From Klebsormidium nitens (Eukaryota > Streptophyta > Klebsormidiophyceae > Klebsormidiales > Klebsormidiaceae), in assembly GCA_000708835.1 (NCBI GenBank), contig DF236986.1, positions 70,885 through 134,884 of the forward strand: 64,000 bases of DNA, written 5' to 3'. This document shows positions 51,301-62,700 of this stretch, piece after piece. The notes beneath the pieces are model-generated. The model did not search any database. It was given only the letters and a program-made list of their open reading frames with translations, and was not told the origin of the DNA. Position 1 is the stretch's first letter. Each line of letters begins with the position of its first letter. The position numbers and the translations under genes were made by a program.

Positions 51301-51354
51301 GTCAAGCAGAAGGCGGAATTGCTTCGCAACCGGACGGAGCTTCCCGGCGGCCAT
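45301..51354 (-). CDS. RCC1-family beta-propeller protein, 12 exons
   Basis: Exons in reading order: 51354-50908, 50332-50030, 49449-49162, 48884-48795, 48466-48368, 48120-48080, 47592-47518, 47199-47124, 46595-46536, 46236-46181, 45701-45652, 45404-45301; total 562 residues with consistent phases. RCC1 repeats are visible in order: QIYTWGNNQLGQTG, GELFMWGSNDCGQ joined to LGDGTE, LKLWVWGQ, GQLMTWGYNEVGQLGHG, GEVYTFGHGAMGQLGH, GTLYMWGGHREGQLGLG and GRLWGWGYNSCGQ, followed by HSAVL. That makes a seven-bladed propeller. The tail DLCELRLAESLDLNTIC, then AVAAQMHADSLARYCELY and an acidic DEEFDEDE, matches the C-terminal helical tail seen in some plant RCC1-like proteins. Partner and role are unknown; it need not be a Ran exchange factor and I do not assign it to UVR8. 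The last exon (45404-45301) is the weakest part. It starts 321 bp from the oppositely oriented TMEM120 gene. Confidence 0.88.
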
Positions 51355-51675
51355 CAGCCCGGTAGGAGAACTCGAAAGGTGAATGTACCGGGCACTGTGG
51401 GAGCAATGTTTCCGGTTCCGCCGTCCAATTCTAATAGTAAAATGCCTTGGCTTGTCCGGAAAGCTGCCAGCTATGCATGCAACACATGCAGATCTTTGTC
51501 AATGACATTGTCATTTGCTTTCATTTGCTTTCATCAATCAAAGAAGCGTGCTTCAGTTTGTTCCTCAGGACGTTTATCTACGTAGATTCACAGAGCTGCC
51601 TTCCGTCTTTCTATCTCTTCCCAGCAGGTTTCACCCGCTGAATTGGCTCATCCGTCTCTGAGCGGAACGCTTGTA
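51355..51675. promoter_or_regulatory. Shared divergent intergenic region (RCC1 gene / TMEM120 gene)
   Basis: Only 321 bp separate the two start codons, which point away from each other, so both promoters and 5' leaders must lie here or overlap. No clear TATA box is visible. The direct repeat TCATTTGCTTTCATTTGCTTTCATC (as two ATTTGCTTTC units) is at about 51509-51533. Regulation by a bidirectional promoter is an inference from spacing. Confidence 0.5.
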
Positions 51676-54600
51676 ATGGCGGACAGACAGCCCCCAGCCT
51701 CGCAGTCTGAAAAGAAGGAAAAGAGCTTTGGAGAGTTTGAGACGGCGGCAAATGAGCTTCTTGAGAGGAGCCGCCAATTGCTGGAAGCAGCAGCTGCATA
51801 CAGCAGCAAGTTAAAAGCAGAGGGCGATGCAATTGGGAGCCAGGCAACAGCCCTGGGAAAGGACATCAAGGCGCTGCAGATTGAGGTTTCTAAAGCAGCG
51901 GACAGGGATGAGATCAGCGTCGATGAAGCAGAGAAGGTGTGGTGTTTCTCTTGTGTTGTTTTTGTAAAAGGGAGGTCTTGCACGGTATGTTTTCTCTTCT
52001 GCATCCTTCATGTTGACATTTGATGTAATGCCGTGGAAAGGAAGAAACGATTGAGAAGGGGCAGCGCTGGAATGTTGGTGACTTGGAACGAGATTTAATC
52101 TTGTCGCAGGGGGAAGGCAATTGGGACTGTGCAAGCGGAGGGCCGCCAGAATGAGGTTTCCTGACCACTTATAGTAAAGCCAAGACATTCAGCAATCACC
52201 ATCATTTATAGGAATGAAAGTCTCTGAGGTCCAAAAAGCATGATTCTGCGCAAACCAATACATGCAGAACAACCTTGTGCTTCCTCATCCTTGTCATTGT
52301 ACAAACAACGCTGTCCCATTCGTACTTGGAACAAATGGATGCATTCTGATGCAGTTGGAGGATGAGATCAAACGGGCGAGAAGCGCTGTCTATGATGGGG
52401 ACGTCACTGCCCTGATGCCTCACAAGGCCAACGGTGAGTCAGGTTCCGTGATTCACCAGTATTTGACTCGCGTACAGCACGAAAAAGGGCGCACTTCTAT
52501 AATGCCCCAGAGAAACATCTTCTGCTTAGAATCCAATTGGATGATTGCCAAATTGCCCCAGAGCGATGTATATAGAGATGTCAAGCACTGCATTGACGGC
52601 GTTGCAGCACAACAAACACAAGCGAAGAGCAATGACTGAATCCCTTAGACGTTCTGTATTCCGATGCAACCCAGATGACCGCGCAGGAAAGTTTTCTGAA
52701 GAAATGTGGGAATCTCTTAACTTGCTTTTGGAAGGCTGCGGGTGCAAGTCTTTCAAAGAAGTGCGACTCCAAATTGGTAATTGCCTAAACAAAGGTCCCC
52801 TGAGGTCACAAAATGTGTTTCGGCTTTCGCTGTGGCTGGTTAGACTGTGTAATTGTCCATCTAGCTTTCCTCCTTTGATGCCTTCGCATACTGAGAAGGA
52901 GAGTAACGTTAATGTTCTGCAACACCTATGGGCGACAGCGCTTGGAACAAGACCAAAATTTTCAAGGCGTCCGCACTGGAAAGCACTGAAAGTCCTGTCA
53001 TAGCGGTCTGCAATCTTGACCATGGGATGCCATCTGGTTGCCCCATTCAGAGTTGCTTTAAGCACTGCTTTGAAATTACAGGCATATCCCTGCGCACTTT
53101 AGAAACGCAGAAGTGGAGATGGTGCTACCCTTCTAAACTTCACCCAAGGCAACCTCTTAAACAATGAGATGGCATGCTGCTGGGTTGTGCCGGATGCAGG
53201 GGCAGAACTGATAGCTTATGAGCGACGTGCTTAGCGCCTGGTGTTCCATACCATAGCTGATCCTCCCCTTGACTCTCCCCGCTCCCTGACACAAGCGCGT
53301 CCACAGGATGTGGTGGCTGCGCCTAGTGAGGAGTTCCTCATCGCCCGCAAACGAGACCACCCATCACATACAAACACGTAGCATACCTTACGCTCCCTTT
53401 GTGTTCTCCCTCAGGCACATTTATGGGCATGCTGCTCGGCAACGTGAACGTCGTCGCCGCACGGCGCGAGGTGCGCTTTAAGGTGAAGGAGGAGTACAAC
53501 ACGTACCGTGACCGCACCGCGCTCGTCTTCCTCACCTTCCCCTCCGTGCTGCTCTTCCTAAAGCACTATTATGCGGGCCAGTGCCTGCCGGGACTGCTCG
53601 TGACAGCCTACTCCGCGTGGCTGCTCTTCTTCTACACGAGCCTCGCGCTGCGCGAAAACATTCTCAAGATCAATGGGAGTGACATCCGGCCCTGGTAAGT
53701 GTGTTTGTCAATTTGGGGTCTCTGGAATTGTTTATCTGACTTTTTTTATAGATACCAGTGTTTGGCCTTGAACTTGAGGCTAAGCGAGTCGTTTTTGCCT
53801 TTTCAGTGTAACCAACGATGGAGTCTGGGGTTGTTCTGCGGGCTTGTCTGATGATACTTTTCACGGTAGAGTTGAAACCTGCGGGCATGAATGTTGTTAC
53901 CGTTGCGGTACAGTCCATCTTTTCTTGCACGAACAGGGTTTGCACATGGAACCTCTATAAACACAGAGCGCATCGAGATCTGCCCCTGGACCGTGACAGA
54001 GTCGCTCAACTTCCGTTCAATCGCATTCCCAGTTCTTCAGGTAATATCAACACCAAAGCTTTGCCAGACTGCGGGTTCCCAGCCTGACTTGAGACGCGAC
54101 AATATGACACACTCTGAATACAGTCGCTTAACCTCATTCTGACCACTCTCTTAACCCCTTCCAGGTGGATTCAGCACCACTACTTCGCCATGCTGATGGC
54201 TCCCAGCCTGACTTACGACGCGAAATTATGACGCGGTCAGAAAATAGTGGCTTAACCTCATCCTGACCACTCTCTTAACCTTGCCAGGTTGATCCAGCAC
54301 CACTACTTCGCCATGCCGATGGTGCTGGTCAGCCTGACTTGGGACGCGACGATATGACACACTCTGAAACCAGTCGCTTAACCTCATCCTGACCACTCTC
54401 TTAAACCTCCCAGGTGGATCCAGCACCACTACTTTGCCATGCTGATGGCTTCCCGCCTGTAACCAGATCCGTAAGTTTCTTGCAATACCAGTTGCTTACC
54501 CTAACCACCTTCTTAAACCTTCCAGGTGGATCCAGCACCACGACTTCGCCATGCTAATGGCTCCCCGCCTGTTTGAGACGCAACATTACGACGAACTGAT

Positions 54601-56312
54601 AACAGTGGCTTAACCTCACCCTAACCATTCGCTTAACCCTTCCAGGTGGATCCAGCACCACTACTTCGCCATGCTGATGGCGCTGGTCAGCCTGACGTGG
54701 GGCGTGGAGGGCTCCGACTGCCTCCAGAAGCAGGAGAGCGTCAGCCTGTTCCTCCTGTGGGCCGTCATGCAGGGCGTCGTGATGCTGCTCCAGAATCGCT
54801 ACCAGAGGCGACGCATGTACACCCGCATTGCTTTGGGAAAGGTGCGCTGCAATTCATTGGAATGGGGCGTCAGAAAACGGGTCATGGAGAACATGGATTT
54901 GCGGCCACTCTCCGCGAGCGCCCTTGGCTAAAATTTCAGGGCCGATCAATGATTAACCTTGATGACGAGATAATCCCAATTAGTCGATTCGAAGGGTGAT
55001 AGCTGAGGGAAATCCTTGAAAGCTGGCCGGGAGTCCGGGTCCCTTTTCCATCCACTCGGTCAAGTGGGGCTTCGTGGTACCATGGCGACCCTCATTTGGT
55101 CAAGAAATAGTCGCTGAGAGTGCAAGAGGCCATGTTGGTGCTGCTTGTTGGGCTCTTTCTCCGACGACGGCTATTGAGAGGAGAGGCGTAACAACCGTAC
55201 GCAAGTTCGTCAGTTCCCCGTCCATTCACTGGCATGTCGTCATTCTGGCCGCTGTCTGTCCTCACGGCTTGAAGTCCGCTCGCTTTCTGCACGTTTGTAA
55301 TACATTTCCATTTCTTCGACAGCATCAATTCTTCCGTTCTTTGAGCATTCAACCTCGGATCACACCACTTCATTGATCGGTCTTGATTGGGGGATGTCAA
55401 GAAGTTGCTTTGACTGTTGCCCAGGCCAGCTTTGCACTGCGTACCGATCGAACGCCCCTGTTGTGCAGGCTGGGAGGATGGACGTGGTTTGGGGCGAAAG
55501 CGCCGGAGTCAAAGGGCAGCTGTGGGTTCTGTACCCGCTTCTCTTTGCCCTCCAGGTAAGACTGCGGCGAAGAGAGTTTTTTCACCAACTCCACATGACC
55601 GACTGCCCGCTCATTCTGCTTAGCAGATCGTGTGCTGTCCTTCCCGATTCGTGAGACGCCATTGACCCAGCTCGGGTGCAGTGAGATTGTTTTGAATATG
55701 TTCCGAATGCAACATGTTGACTTTTGTAAATCTCTTTGGGTTGTCGTTAAGTTCGAACTGTCTCGCGAGTTGCTGGGCGCTGCAAGGAAGCTGTACATGC
55801 AGAAAGCGCTTCTGGCAGAAGCAGTTTTCCAAGATCTCATCCAACTCGCTCTCTTTGCAGGGCTTTCAGTTCTACATTGGCTCAAGATTGATAATGTCGT
55901 CAATCTTCGTTTCCTACGAATGGCAGGTGAGTTTCGACGAACTTATCCAGATCTGTTGCCCCATCGTGGAGTTAGCCACTTTCTCGTTTGTCCAGTCCAA
56001 TCTTCGAGTTCGAGCAGACATTCTGGACGTGAACATATGCACTCCCTTTTTATTGTGAGAGGCTCGTCCTTGAACTTGCGCCCTTTTTAAATGCAACTCT
56101 CAATTTTTCGACTTATTCAATTCGTTCTCGCCTCTGCGCAGATTGTGGCTTGTGGGGTTCTTCTAATCATAATGGCAGTCGGGAACTTCCTGAATACTGT
56201 CGCAACGCTAGCTACGAAGGCCAAGATCAAGAACAAGATGAACAGGAAGCGGAAGGAGGTGAGCGAAACCATCGCTCGTACTTTCAGTGGTCCTCCAAAG
56301 AAGACCCTTTAG
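51676..56312 (+). CDS. TMEM120: TMEM120-like (TMPIT) multi-pass membrane protein, 7 exons
   Basis: Exons: 51676-51936, 52355-52433, 53415-53694, 54646-54841, 55469-55555, 55861-55926, 56142-56312; 379 residues, phases consistent. The N-terminal 115 residues are a charged heptad-rich coiled coil (FGEFETAANELLERSRQLLE onward), as in the family. Then comes the family block LLGNVNVVAARREVRFKVKE and six hydrophobic segments, with the signature RPWWIQHHYFAMLMALVSLT (animal members have GWWVxHHY) spanning the exon 3/4 junction. The basic tail KIKNKMNRKRKE ends the protein. Animal TMEM120A/B act in the endoplasmic reticulum and nuclear envelope in fat-cell biology and bind coenzyme A; the plant role is unknown. 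A tandem array of decoy acceptors precedes exon 4. A GTGAGC inside exon 7 could be an alternative donor. Confidence 0.92.
54030..54690 (+). repeat. Tandem array of 112-126 bp units duplicating a splice acceptor and exon start
   Basis: The sequence CCAG|GTGGATCCAGCACCAC and the next ~25 nt, which start exon 4 of the TMEM120 gene, occur with exon-like starts at 54165, 54288, 54414, 54526 and 54646 (the last is the real exon). A more decayed copy sits near 54042. Spacers share GACGCGACAATATGAC and CTTAACCTCATCCTGACCACTC. Spacing is 123, 126, 112 and 120 nt. Each upstream copy keeps an AG acceptor and a pyrimidine-rich CTCTTAAC(C)CTTCCAG lead. Splicing into the copy at 54526 would run into a TAA, so these are decoys rather than alternative exons. 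Confidence 0.92.
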
Positions 56313-57066
56313 GTCACGGCAGGGTGCTAGCCTCACAGGAACCGACTAGTCTGGTTTGTCGGTTCTCTGTTGCTTTGAGTAGGTTTAGGAGCAAGGGAGA
56401 GGGTCTGTCACAGCGTCCAACAGTTCTGTTGCAAGAGACAAGCTTGTCACAAACTAGCTCCGTAACCCTCTAGCTGAAAGCAGTCCTTGTCATCGCACCA
56501 ACAAGACTCTCTTGCACCTATGAAAACGGCAACTTCGGTTCATTTTTGAAAGAGTGTTATGAGCATGCTTGCGTCCACATGTACCTTGGAGAAGCATGTC
56601 ATATTATGCAATGGATGGATGCAGAGACTCTGTGCAGCTGGCTCCAGCAGCAGTGCTAGATACTAACGTGACTAGAGAAAATGCATTCGGATCCATTTGT
56701 TAAGTAGGATAGTGTGTACGTTATACACATACGCGCGGCGTCTTAAGACCTCTCGCACATGTCACTGCATCTCATGATAACAATCAAGCCAAGTGCGCCT
56801 TTATTCCACATTACCGCAACAAAGACCAGGCGGCCTTCTAAGTCAAGCTCGGCAAGCCACAGCTGCTACAGGTTGCAGCAAGCAACTAGGTGCCAAGCCT
56901 GACAGGTATAGGATGGCAGCATGCAGGTCAAAACGGATGACGAACTTGCTCGCACCAACAATGCCCTTTCGAGCTCTTGTCAACAATGTATCCAGAGGCA
57001 AAAGGTGCCCATCTTACATTGCCCAAACACTGGTCTCCGCGGCTGACTTAGACTCAAGTCTACAGA
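56313..57066. other. Convergent 3' region between TMEM120 and Mago genes
   Basis: The two genes face each other here, so it should contain both 3' untranslated regions. Short open frames (56150-56473 and 56793-57080) have no family features. No RNA gene or mobile element seen. Confidence 0.5.
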
Positions 57067-58625
57067 TCAGATTGGCTTGATCTTGAAATGGAGTCCGATC
57101 AAAGAGAATACTAAGCACTTCAGGTCCTGCACAGAATGGATACGAATCAGCCTGAGCTTTGCAGCACACAGCCCCAATGGACATCTCTGTTGGGTATCTT
57201 TTCGAGATCAAGATGTTTGCGAGTATTTACCGAATTCAGCCCTAGTACAGATGATGATGCGCGTACCATGATATCGCTCTGATAACTGAGAGGCATGACA
57301 ATCACAAGTAGAGTGCGAGGGTTCCTTAGCAGAACAAACTCTCCAGTCATCTCAGATAAGCCCAATTGACATCAAGCCATATTCCCCAGGCTACGTCCCA
57401 CGTACTATTTTAGATTTGAAACCAGTGATGGTAGAAGGAAGATAACATACGGAACTAGAAAGGGTGCACTTACCTGCACAAGGTAGTAGAAGACTCTCAA
57501 CCCCTCTGGATCTTTGCTGCTCTGCACGTCCAGCAGCGACCCAATCTTTGCTGTCGTGAACGAGATGTGTTCATTCTTCAGAACGACCTCTAGCTCCTGC
57601 TTCCCGACCCTGTCTGGTAGCGGCCAATTGGCGTCGTCTTCCTTCATGATCTGGAAAGCCACAAGATGATAAGCGGTTTGGTTTTTGGCAACCAATCAGG
57701 GTCACCCTCTACTGCCAATTCTCAACATGTGCAGAAAAGCAAGCCACGAGCAGACTCCTTAAAGGAATAAAGCCGCACACTTGCCGTGTAATGAGCAACT
57801 GGCTCCTGACATGCTCCCCACAGTTAGCGCAGGATAGTACCTCACAGCAAACTTCTGCTTCCTGTCAATTGTCAAAGGAGGAATAAGAGCAGCTGCTGAT
57901 TGATCACATCAGTTGTCATACTTCCCATGAAATCGTAACGACCTCAAGCAGAACAAACGGGCCGAACTAAGGTAGCTACTGTCAAACATTTTGCGCCACC
58001 ACCTTAATTTCTGTTCAAATAATCGAGGTTCTTGAATAGTAACACAGAAAGGCCAAAAGTAGGGGGCCGGAAAGAATCCACGATAGAACTTCTGCTTCAG
58101 GTGAAAGGAGCAGAGCGCCACCCCAACTGCTAACTACAAATCGTTCCGATGAAGTGGCACAAAGGAATCAAGAATGCAAGCGACATGGATATTTACAACT
58201 ACCCAAAGCGCAAGCACGTATTAGCGGAGCTGCTTTTAAACAGGAGGCAAAGCAAACCATGCTCATCAGGCTTACACTACTGCCTGCAAATGGTCCGCCC
58301 TGAGTGAAACCACCACCATGTCCGATTTGCTGCGGGTGAGCGACAATCGATCAACCTATTTTCCGTCATGAACGGAACCGATAGACAAATGTCTCCTCAC
58401 AGCAAACATACCACCCACCTCTGCGTCTTCGATTATTCTTCTGACTTCATCCAGCACCGCCTGCGTCACATACACCTCTTTCCTGATCATCGTGTCGTTC
58501 TTGTAGTTGGAGTTGTTTGCATAGCGCAGCTTGCCGTCTGGCCTAAACTCAAACTCCAGGAACTCATGGCCAAACTTCCCCTTGTGTCCGACATAATACC
58601 GCACATAGAAGTCACTATCTGCCAT
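57067..58625 (-). CDS. MAGO: Mago nashi, exon junction complex core protein (3 exons)
   Basis: Exons 58625-58419, 57650-57474 and 57126-57067 encode 147 residues, the normal size. The protein is near-identical to the family throughout: [91 protein letters not shown] and the terminal GLHFKIKPI. Mago pairs with Y14 and locks eIF4A3 onto spliced mRNA about 20-24 nt upstream of exon junctions in the nucleus, acting in mRNA localisation, export and nonsense-mediated decay. The exon 1 donor GTGGGT was chosen because it joins AE to IMKEDD in phase. Introns are 768 and 347 nt. It is divergent from AUG4, 1.1 kb away. Confidence 0.97.
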
Positions 58626-59720
58626 GATGCTGGCGGCAAAAATCAATCAGCACAAGCTGATTCCGTCGCCCAACGAAGCTCAGTTTCAGGGGGTATTTGG
58701 AGCCTCTTCCACCAATTGCCAGCGGTTTCGCAAATGCCCTCTTCCAATCCTCCACTATAAACTCTTGTTTCTCGACAATCCTCTTGCTTTGCCTACCCTC
58801 TCCTAAGGAAGCGTGCTGAAAGGAGAATTTGATCGAGGGGCGATCTGGAAGCGCCTGAACGTTGAAGTTTCTCTTCAGTCTTGAGTTGCTGCCACTGGAG
58901 AAGGCGGCCTTCCCTTTTCCCCTTGCTGTTCTACGTCGTCTGCTGAACAGAATTGGTACCCCGCAGTCAATACCTGAAAACTGGTTGCCAGGGGACCAAG
59001 ATACTGATTCTACGTGACCTTCCAAATCTTTCTGTGGGGTGCAGCACTTTCCCTCGTTTGAACACAAAATTCTGCACAGCGAAGTGGTAGCTCACATATA
59101 GCTCACAAGTAGGGCGGTCACATATGAGTTCTCGGGGAAGTGGGGAGTGTTCCCTGAGGGAGCGCATGCTCCCCGAGAATCTGCTTTGGTCATATTTTAT
59201 TCAGGGACACATCGCGCGAAACGTTAAAGCTTCCCGATATCTACGGCGAGGCAGACTGTCCGATGACTGACCGCCGACCGTCCCCTAGTATTTTTACCGG
59301 CGTCCCTGAGGGGCGTAGCGTCCCCCAGAATATCGAGTTGAAATTCTGGGGGACGAATTCACCGGTTTTCGGTCCCTGAGGGACGGGAATTCGGTCCCTG
59401 AGGGACGGTGCCCTCCGAAAATGTTCATATGTGACCGCCCTATCATCAAACTTCAAAGCTTTCAAGAGGACTTTTAGGCTGAACTCGTGGGCCATGGTGA
59501 AGAAATTGACAGCAATAGAAGGCAGCACTGACGTGATCAATGGTGTGTCTGCAGACCACTTCAGAAGAGGTGCCAGCGTGGAAGCCACTGACAGCGCTCA
59601 TTGGTGAAACTTCATGAGAACTTTCAATCAATTGTGCCACCTCATGTCGCGTCAAATTTCAGGTCAACGCGCGTTCTAGCTGGTCCTGAACTGGAAAATA
59701 CAGGGCTAAAGGGCCACATC
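58626..59720. promoter_or_regulatory. Divergent Mago / AUG4 intergenic region
   Basis: This 1.1 kb should carry the promoters and 5' leaders of both genes. A 150-codon minus-strand frame (58615-59067) overlaps the Mago start in a different frame, has an Arg-rich patch (RRRRTARGKGK) and no recognisable domain; I read it as leader or intergenic. The TA-flanked inverted-repeat element at 59110-59442 takes up the AUG4-proximal third. Confidence 0.5.
59110..59442. mobile_element. Miniature inverted-repeat element (MITE) with TA target duplication
   Basis: Terminal repeats GGGCGGTCACATATGA (59112-59127) and TCATATGTGACCGCCC (59425-59440) are perfect 16-nt inverted copies. Both are flanked by TA (59110-59111 and 59441-59442), the target duplication of Tc1/mariner-type elements. 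The element is 329 bp plus TA flanks and has no coding capacity. The interior holds several copies of GGTCCCTGAGGGACGG-like palindromes and a CCCCCAGAAT / ATTCTGGGGG inverted pair (59322-59358). Probably a non-autonomous element moved by a transposase encoded elsewhere. Confidence 0.88.
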
Positions 59721-62700
59721 ATGAAGCTGATCAATCAAGTGCAACTCTCTGCAGCAGAGTTGCAGGTGTGCCCAAAGTTCACGGAGTTGATAGAGCAGCT
59801 GGAGAAGGTCTGCTTCTCTGAAAGCAGCCCCCTCGTAGTCAAGGATGCTGCAGAGAATGTGGCGCAGGTATGCTGCCCTATAACGCCCTGAGCCTTTCCT
59901 GCTCTTGAACAGAGCGATGTTTATGCCCTCCTGTACCGCGCTCCGAACTAGAAACTCTGCGCTTGACAGATTAAACTTTGAGACTCTCTTGTGAGACCGC
60001 ATTTACATTCCCTAACGGCTAGTTGGTGAAGATCAATCATTCTGTGGGTGCATATCTGGTGGTGCGATCTATTTGCACCGAAGTCAAGGACGGGGCCTGC
60101 ACTCCATTTGATTGCATTGCTTGTGATAGCTGCCAAGTCATGGACTTTTGACATGGATGATATGCAAACTGAGGTGGCGAAATCTGCTACAGGCCCGCTT
60201 GGACATGGTGAAGGAGAGAGAAAAGTACTACATAGCTAAGGTGACCAACCAACACGTTAGCAATCAGAGCTGATCTTCATGCCTGGAGTAACCGCTTGTA
60301 CTCACCAGTGATGCATGGTGTTGCTTGTTACTGTTGCATCACTACAAGTGCATTTGAATCTTGTTGCTCCTCTGATGTTATGAACGGCTTCTGTGTTTGA
60401 AAACACTCTGAGGTCCTGATGAACTCAATCGTTTCTCTTGCCAATCCTTTCCATCATAACCTCCTGAGAGCCCGAGGGCAAGTTCTGACCGTCAAGTCCG
60501 ACCACCTTTCAAGACAGACGATGAAAGCCTGGTAGTCAATCAAGGGGTGTGGTGTGATCTATGTTTCTCCTGGGTGACAGAAGATTGTCGGTTTTCATGA
60601 CGCTGACCCCTTACTGCAGGCAATCCACAGCGAAGCGACTGCTCTGCTGGAAGACTATCAAGAGGCCAAGGCGCTTGCTGTAGACAGGGATGCAGACTTG
60701 AGGGAAGCGGTTGAGCAAGCTGGGCTTTGGTCAGATCCTGAAGTGAGCCACTTGCCTACGCCACCTGCTTTCGTTGGTCACTGAGGGAATCATTATGAGT
60801 TCAAGCTTTGCTTGGGTCAAGAAAGCAGCCAGCTTCGCTGACTTCGATTCAACCTTAATGAAAAGCACAACCATTTCACAGGATTTGAACTTTCGAATGT
60901 TCGGATGTGAGAGGAGATAGTTCGAACTTTGTCGACCTGGCTACGGTCAAGATCTCACCCTTAAAAAACCCCTGTAAAACATTCCCTGTCAGATCCCAGC
61001 ACAGACCAGCGCAAATGAATGACAATGACAAAGATTCATAATTCATCAATTCAAATTGACAAACAAGAACACAGCTGAGCATCTCGAGAACGCCTCTACT
61101 TCGTCCAGGTGTATGAGACGTTGGCCCGCCGCCTCAGCGCCGCAGAAGCCGCTCAGCGCTTGCGGCTGCCTGAAGGGGCGTCTCTTAAGCCAGATGAGGC
61201 CCAAGAAGAGTCGAACGGCATACCGAAGGGGGTTATGACTGGCGACGACGAACATTCTGCGCATCACATGCTGGGAGTGCGGCCTGAGGAGCTGCTGAGG
61301 AGTCAGCTCGACGAGGGGCCGTTCAGCCAAGTAAGATTCGATAGACATGGATTCGGTATGTTTTGAAACCCTGCGTGAGATTGTTTGCTCATGCTGGTCG
61401 ACCCCAAGGGTCTTCGTCGTTATACTGAGTCGATTCAAGGGTTCCTGCCATCCTTTAGTTGGTAGAAGTAGATGGTTTGCCATCTTGTGTCGGGAGTGGC
61501 TTGCAGCGTCTAGGAAAAAGAAGGCTGGCTGGAACCAACGGCCTGTAAAGCTGCTGGAGTTGGAGGAGCTCGACACCAAGCTTCTGGGGATGACATAAAC
61601 ATTTGCGGACAAGGTCGGTCAGGAGGTCACTGCAATGCAAAAGCTTTCGTGGATTGATCTGAAAGAAGACTCGAACCGTTGAGGACCCTAAAAGCTAGCG
61701 ACCTCTAAGAAGCGTCCGTGCTTTACTTTCTCGATCGAGGAAATAGTCTCTTATGTTCTGTAAATCTCTGCAGTCGACGTCGACCTGTAGCCAAATTGAT
61801 TCGCGCCCGGCCCTTGCAAAACGACGTACGACGAAATTCCAAAGACACACTTCGAAGAGCTTCCTCGCTCTTCGCTTCCTGCAGGATTCCGCTACCTTCC
61901 AGGCGATGGTGATACCCGAGATCGAGGCCCGTCTTCGAGCGAAGGTCGAGCGCCTCGAGTCGGCTTTTGCGGCAGGGTCCAGCGGCACCGCACAATCGAC
62001 AAGGAGCTCGAGTCTTCCAGACAGGTGAGTTCATGAAAGCATCATTTTGGATTGCTGGGTTTTGTTCTTTCGTTTGTGGACCTGTGTCGAGAGGCTTTTG
62101 GATCTGGCCTTCCATTCGCTGCCCTCGTTCGACGTCATCCTCGTCATCAGCACCTCGATTATTCTCGAGAATGTGTAAGAGAAGCATTTATGAGATCTTG
62201 GCAAAACTTAGACTTCGGCCTCTTTGTGGCCCGTCGTCTTTGGGAACTTTAGGCCCGAAGAATAAGAGCGCCATTGATCCATAGCGGCTGCTTCAGCGTT
62301 ATGAGTAATTATCTAGTGCTTTGGTATTGAGCATCTCTGAGCGTCTCTTCATTCTGCTGACCTCCACGCAAATCTCGAGGCAACAAATGCTTGCCAAATA
62401 CCAATGGTTTAAACTCAACCGCTCTGCTCACTTTCTGGTCACTATGACGGCTCTCAAGAATTGGTCAAACGGACGCCCGACATCCAATTCTCACAGGACA
62501 AGCAAAATGCTTTGATCTTCTACGTCGCACCTTGGGTGCACTATGGGTAAATGGGGCGGAAACAGGGTCCTCTTTCCTCTGCAGGGTCGCTGCCGCTGTG
62601 GCGAAGCTTTCCGCTGACAAGGCGGCGGAGCTCGACGAGTACTACGCTGCTGATCGACGCTTCACCGAGTACTACAACGTGAGTCCTTCGGCCTTAGTAG

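Noticed and set aside
45301-51354. UVR8 photoreceptor assignment for the RCC1 gene
   Set aside because: The tryptophan-rich GWRHT blocks typical of UVR8 are not visible, and the C-terminal helical tail differs.
54165-54645. Idea that upstream acceptor copies in the TMEM120 gene are real alternative exons
   Set aside because: They carry only the first ~36 nt of the exon; the copy checked (54526) runs into a stop in the spacer.
58615-59067. 150-codon minus-strand open frame upstream of Mago
   Set aside because: Overlaps the Mago start in another frame and shows no domain; more likely leader or intergenic sequence.
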